A DNA stretch of 36,106 nucleotides from Leisingera sp. ANG-Vp. GTDB lineage: Bacteria; Pseudomonadota; Alphaproteobacteria; Rhodobacterales; Rhodobacteraceae. A program made the position numbers and the translations under genes. The DNA is taken from the NCBI RefSeq assembly GCF_000813725.1, contig NZ_JWLD01000080.1, positions 1-36,106 on the forward strand. The letters run 5' to 3'. Of this stretch, positions 32,549-36,106 are shown in pieces. Positions within the stretch are counted from its first letter, which is position 1, and every line of letters begins with the position of its first letter. The notes beneath the pieces are model-generated. The model worked only from the letters and a program-made list of their open reading frames with translations. It did not search any database and was not told the DNA's origin.

Positions 32549-33594
32549 CGGCTGCCCCCCGCCAGATAGGCGCTGAACGCCGGTGCGCGGCGTAGGAAGC
32601 CCGACCGCTGGAGCGCCTCAATGGTTGCGTTCTCCACCGCGTCTTCTGACCACAGGCTCAGCTCCGGCTGTGCTTGCAGGGCGGCGCTTCGCAGCCGGTC
32701 CTCGCCATGCTCCGAGACTGTCTCTGCCTGGATCTGCAGGTCGCGGGCCAGGCTGCCGCCTGCAAACTTGTAGTGGCGGATCAGACCTTCGGCATCGGCA
32801 ACCCGCACGCCGGCTGAAGCATGCGGGTGCACCGCCGCCTGCACGCCAGGCCCGTTGAACACCAAAGGGTGCTTGCTGAGGCAGCAGTTCTCGCCAAAAA
32901 CCTTGCCGCGCACGCCGCCGAACAGCATCCGCGCGCCGTCCGGCGGCTGGCAGTTCTGGCGCAGCCAGTAGGAGAAGCCGGTTTCCTCTGATGCATAATC
33001 CACCGCCCGCACCGGGCCGGCATCTGAAAAGCGGAAACTATCCACCGCTGCGGCGTAGGCCAGCCCTCCGGCGGCTGCCAGCGGCCCCTTGGGAAACATC
33101 TCCAGCATCTGCGCCTGCAGCGCCGTATAGCCCGCCTGCGCCAGGTAGCCGGTCAGCCCTTTGAGGCCCGCAGCCGCGCTGCCTTCAAAGTCGAACAGCT
33201 CGTCCATATCGGCAAACAGGCACCAGCGGTCCCGGCCATAGCGGTTGGCCGCATAGGCGCGGAATGTGTTTTCGAACTGCAGCCAGGGCAGGCTTGAGCG
33301 CAGAACGGCAGTGCCGGGTTCCTGGCGGATGCGCTCCACCGTGCCATCCGATGAGCCGTTGTCGAAGAACACGAAGGAAGAGACCCCCAGCCGCCGGTAG
33401 TGTTCAAAAAACACATCGAGGTAGTATTCCCCGTCGCGCACCAGCGCGATCAGCACCACGTCCTCCGCTGCCGCAAAGCGGCGGGCGGGCCCGTGCAGGT
33501 GCCGCAGCGATGCGCGGAACCGTGCGCTGTGCAGGGCCGCTTGCACCCTGCGCCTGCTGCGCTCTGCCAGCCTGTGGCCGAATGATGCCTGCAC
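32545..33594 (-). CDS. Glycosyltransferase family 2-like protein (PF13704/GT92-like)
   Basis: This 349-residue protein has VVLIALVRDGEYYLDVFFEHYRRLG, FFDNGSSDGT and the metal-site motif LFADMDELFDF. These are typical of the Glyco_tranf_2_4 (PF13704) group common in polysaccharide loci of Rhodobacteraceae. No membrane segment is evident. The start is a GTG at 33594 with AGGGG 6 nt upstream; no ATG is available nearby. It is the first gene of a two-gene minus-strand unit with the GT2 at 31586-32548 (ATGA overlap) and is divergent from glucokinase. Specificity is unknown. Confidence 0.8.
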   Translation of the reverse strand: MQASFGHRLAERSRRRVQAALHSARFRASLRHLHGPARRFAAAEDVVLIALVRDGEYYLDVFFEHYRRLGVSSFVFFDNGSSDGTVERIRQEPGTAVLRSSLPWLQFENTFRAYAANRYGRDRWCLFADMDELFDFEGSAAAGLKGLTGYLAQAGYTALQAQMLEMFPKGPLAAAGGLAYAAAVDSFRFSDAGPVRAVDYASEETGFSYWLRQNCQPPDGARMLFGGVRGKVFGENCCLSKHPLVFNGPGVQAAVHPHASAGVRVADAEGLIRHYKFAGGSLARDLQIQAETVSEHGEDRLRSAALQAQPELSLWSEDAVENATIEALQRSGFLRRAPAFSAYLAGGSR

Positions 33595-33745
33595 GATTGC
33601 CCCTGTTCTGCGCCTGCCGGAAATTCCCTGACAAATTGCAGGGTTCCATGGCAGGCTGCAAGCACCGGGCCGCGGCTCAATTGCAAATGCGGCGGGAATG
33701 CTGCAGTCTCGAAACCGGGGAGATCATCGGAAAGGAACGCGGAAT

Positions 33746-34714
33746 ATGGCGGCTGAGCTGACTGTTCTGGCGGGAGACGTGGGCGGCAGCCGGACGCGGC
33801 TGGCGCTGGCGGCTCCCGGCATCGGGGTAACCGCGATGCAGAGTTTTTCCAACGACAGTTTCGACAGCCTGCAGGACGTGCTGCAGGCCTATTGCGCCCA
33901 GCCTGGGCTGCCGCCGCTGCACGGCGCCTGCCTGGCACTGGCGGGGCCGGTCCGGGGCGGAGCATTCCAGCTCAGCAACCGCAACTGGCGCGGCGAGGCC
34001 AGCGGCATTGCCGCGGCGCTGGGGCTGTCCGGGGCCGGCAAGGTGACCCTCATCAATGATCTGGCGGCGCTGGGCCATGCGCTGCCGGTGCTGATCCCGG
34101 GCCAGCTGTCGAGCCTCAGGCCCGGGCGCCAGGGCGGCGGCCAGGCGCTGGTGGCGGGCATCGGCACCGGATTCAATGTCTCGGCCTCGCTGAACGGGGC
34201 GGCGCTGGAGGCGGAACTGGGCCACGCCGGGCTGCCGCAGCTGCTGTGCCGCCGGCTGCAAGTGCTGCTGGAGCACGCACCGGATGAATTCGCCAGTATC
34301 GAGTCGCTGTTCTCCGGCGCCGGGCTGGTGCGTTTTCACCAGGCGCTGACCGGCACCGCGGCAAGCAGTGCCGAAGGGATCGAGGCGGCGTTTCTGGCGG
34401 ACCCGAAAGCCCCGGAAGCGCGGACAGTGCGCGAATGGGCGCATCTGCTGGGCTTGCTGGCGCGGGAGCTGACAGCAGCCTATATGCCGGGGCAGGGGCT
34501 GTTCTTTGCCGGCAGCGTGGCGCGCGGCATCCTGAACACGCCCGCGCGGGAGAATTTCCTGCAGAGCTACACCGCACCCGGCGGGCGGCTGGGAGAGGTC
34601 TGCGCCGAGGTGCCGCTGTGGCTGATCACCGATGATGCCGCCGGAGTCAGCGGCGCCGCGCAGGTGGCGCTGGCTGCCGCGGGGGCACTTGAGGGCGCCC
34701 CGGAGATCATGTGA
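33746..34714 (+). CDS. glk: Glucokinase (Glk family)
   Basis: This 322-residue ATP-dependent hexokinase of the PF02685 type makes glucose-6-phosphate. LAGDVGGSRTRLAL is the phosphate-binding loop, ALAGPV follows, LSNRNW corresponds to the TN-W substrate segment, and LINDLAALGHALP carries the catalytic Asp. GIGTGFNVS, ELGHAGLP and SIESLFSGAGL complete the pattern. The ATG at 33746 follows AAGGA at 10 nt; an in-frame ATG at 33698 lacks a ribosome site. It borders the polysaccharide locus and could feed nucleotide-sugar synthesis, but glucokinase is a housekeeping enzyme, so this is only inference. Its stop lies in an inverted repeat shared with tamB. Confidence 0.9.
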   Translation: MAAELTVLAGDVGGSRTRLALAAPGIGVTAMQSFSNDSFDSLQDVLQAYCAQPGLPPLHGACLALAGPVRGGAFQLSNRNWRGEASGIAAALGLSGAGKVTLINDLAALGHALPVLIPGQLSSLRPGRQGGGQALVAGIGTGFNVSASLNGAALEAELGHAGLPQLLCRRLQVLLEHAPDEFASIESLFSGAGLVRFHQALTGTAASSAEGIEAAFLADPKAPEARTVREWAHLLGLLARELTAAYMPGQGLFFAGSVARGILNTPARENFLQSYTAPGGRLGEVCAEVPLWLITDDAAGVSGAAQVALAAAGALEGAPEIM

Positions 34715-34767
34715 CTTCCGGGCCGCATCCCGCGCAGGAGACAGTGCCGGGCGGTTAGCGGAAGTCA
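34712..34767. terminator. Inverted repeat covering both convergent stop codons
   Basis: TGACTTCCG (34712-34720) and CGGAAGTCA (34759-34767) are complementary over 9 bp with 38 bp between. Each arm contains the stop codon of one of the two convergent genes (glk and tamB). The loop is long, so termination by this element alone is uncertain. Confidence 0.35.
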
Positions 34768-36106
34768 GTAGTCGCGTTTGAAGAACAGGCCGAAGCCGGT
34801 TTCGCCTTCGCTGTCCACCGTGCCCTGCACTGTCAAACTGTCCGTGACATCCAGATTGAGGCTCAGCTCACTGTCGCCGCGCGTGTTGACGTTGAAATCG
34901 GTATAGACGTTGTCAGCCACGTAGCCGCCCAGCCCCAGCTGCCCGGCGCCAAGATTGTCCGCTCCGATATCGACATCCGCAGCGCCGGTGGCATTGCGCA
35001 CCTTTTCCTGGGCGCCGCCGCCGCGGCCGCTGAGCGTCAGCGCCGAGCCCGCCAGCCGGGCGAGTGCCAGCGGCGAGATGTCCTGGATGTTGTCGCCGAA
35101 CAGCAGGAGCGCCAGGGCCTCCTCGGAGGGGCGCGGCGGGTCCGAGGTGACCTTGATTTCCGGCGCGTCGACCCGGCCGGAGATTTCCAGCGTAGCGGTG
35201 CCCTGATCGGTGGCGGCGGAGGATTTGAACTCGAGGTAGGGTTTCAAATCTCCCAGCAGGGTGATGCGGCCCTCATCCAGCTCGAGCCGCCGTCCGAGGA
35301 TATCAAAGGTGCCCCGGATCAGGCTGATCTGGCCCGAGGGCGACAGCCGCGCGGTGGTGCCGCGCAGCCGGATCTCGCCGCCCAGTTCCGAGCGCAGGCC
35401 CCGGCCGCGGGCAAAGATCCGCGACGGCGCGCTGATCAGGATGTCCAGTTCGGTTTTGCCGGAGCCGCCGGAGCCGCTGCTGCTGCCGGTGAGCCCGGCG
35501 CGGGCCAGGGTCTGGCGCACATTCCCGGGCGCGCCCACATGGCGGATCGGCGGGATTGGTGCTGCGGAAACCGAGCCGCCGGCGGTGTTCAGGTTGATGT
35601 TGGTCTCGCCCACATCGATGCGGCCGGTGATCCGGTTGCTGCCCGCCATGGCGCCGGACATCGCCAGCGAGCCGTTCAGCAGAGTTTCATAAGACAGGTG
35701 GTCAGTCACCACCACATCGCCGATGGCAATCTGCAGATTGCCGCTGAAGGGCGGCAGCAGCCCCACCGGGCCGCTGATCCTGACAGCGCCGCCGTCGCGG
35801 GGGCGGGCCGAAACCTGAAGCTGGGCGCTGGAACGGGCAATCGAGACAGTGGCGCGGATGTCATCCACCCGCTGCGCCGCTGCGGGAATGGCGAGCGAGG
35901 CGCCGGGGACCGAGATGGTGCCGCTGAGCGCGTCCAGTCCCGGTGCGCCTTTCAGCGCCAGGTCGAAATTGGCAGGCCCCTGCAGCAGGTTGGGGGTGAT
36001 GAAGGGGTTCACCCCTTCCAGCCGCAGCATGCCCTTGGCGGTCACGTCGGCTGTGCCTTCCGCTTCGTTCCAGCTGCCTGCCACCCGGCTGTCGATACCG
36101 GCGGGG
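34765..36106 (-). CDS. tamB: Translocation and assembly module protein TamB, C-terminal part (runs off right edge)
   Basis: The frame stays open to the right edge, giving 447 visible residues of what is normally a protein of over 1100. The repetitive beta-rich sequence and the ending are typical of the TamB/DUF490 C-terminal domain: GQISLIRGTFDILGRRLELDEGRITLLGDLKPYLEF, ATLEISGRVDAPEIKV, SDPPRPSEEALALLLFG, and the final GLFFKRDY. TamB spans the periplasm and, with the Omp85 protein TamA, moves phospholipid or assembles outer-membrane proteins. tamA is usually adjacent and would lie outside the window. It is convergent with glk, with 50 nt between stops. Confidence 0.92.
   Translation of the reverse strand, partial: PAGIDSRVAGSWNEAEGTADVTAKGMLRLEGVNPFITPNLLQGPANFDLALKGAPGLDALSGTISVPGASLAIPAAAQRVDDIRATVSIARSSAQLQVSARPRDGGAVRISGPVGLLPPFSGNLQIAIGDVVVTDHLSYETLLNGSLAMSGAMAGSNRITGRIDVGETNINLNTAGGSVSAAPIPPIRHVGAPGNVRQTLARAGLTGSSSGSGGSGKTELDILISAPSRIFARGRGLRSELGGEIRLRGTTARLSPSGQISLIRGTFDILGRRLELDEGRITLLGDLKPYLEFKSSAATDQGTATLEISGRVDAPEIKVTSDPPRPSEEALALLLFGDNIQDISPLALARLAGSALTLSGRGGGAQEKVRNATGAADVDIGADNLGAGQLGLGGYVADNVYTDFNVNTRGDSELSLNLDVTDSLTVQGTVDSEGETGFGLFFKRDY

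Noticed and set aside
1-36106. CRISPR array, insertion sequence, tRNA or rRNA genes
   Set aside because: No regularly spaced repeats, transposase frames with terminal repeats, or tRNA/rRNA-like sequences were found on reading either strand.

Overview
This window looks like chromosome of a high-GC marine alphaproteobacterium, most likely Roseobacter-group Rhodobacteraceae. That placement is inferred from codon bias and protein style (TIGR03084-type protein, degenerate BY-kinase, TamB, short Wzy-like protein with a TTG start) and was not tested by search. I saw no tRNA, rRNA, CRISPR array or insertion sequence.

Layout. Left flank (1-5066): the start of a glycine-rich repeat protein running off the left edge, an aminoglycoside-phosphotransferase-like protein, a TIGR03084/DinB-like protein, a divergent DgoK-family protein and an AraC regulator. 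Centre (about 5478-33594): one large surface-polysaccharide locus. It has a priming sugar-phosphate transferase (5478-6263), a BY-kinase-like ATPase (6414-7256), a Wzz/GumC co-polymerase (7371-8609), a Wzx flippase (8737-10107), glycosyltransferases (10342-11547, 11713-12549, 21224-22240, 30602-31369, 31586-32548, 32545-33594) and a Wzy/ligase-like membrane protein (28952-30415). Right flank: glucokinase and the C-terminal part of TamB, which runs off the right edge.

The unusual part is a seven-gene minus-strand operon (28691 down to 11713) inside the polysaccharide locus: type I PKS, GT2, NRPS-like protein, phosphopantetheinyl transferase, SGNH hydrolase, SGNH-glycoside hydrolase fusion, GT2. 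The PKS-GT2 junction has a 4-nt gap. The other five junctions are 4-nt ATGA overlaps, so the genes are probably translationally coupled. The NRPS-like protein reads formyltransferase / C-terminal half of a condensation domain / adenylation domain interrupted by a luciferase-like monooxygenase / carrier protein. Its ten specificity residues read DILQLGMIWK, the classical glycine code. The PKS reads KS-AT-KR-DH-ACP-TE. By domain logic the NRPS is the starter module (formyl-glycyl, possibly alpha-hydroxylated) and the PKS the terminal module, even though the PKS gene comes first.

Working model (inference): Wzx/Wzy-type machinery makes a polysaccharide or glycoconjugate, and the PKS/NRPS pair makes a small acyl or formamido building block. 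That block is either attached to the glycan or glycosylated by the embedded GT2 enzymes, with two related SGNH domains and a GH domain trimming or transferring acyl or sugar groups. No siderophore receptor, ABC or RND exporter or resistance gene lies in the window.

Convergent gene junctions near the locus carry strong hairpins. Three of them (about 2565-2660, 11560-11662, 31490-31584) share flanking sequence and look like one dispersed intergenic repeat family.
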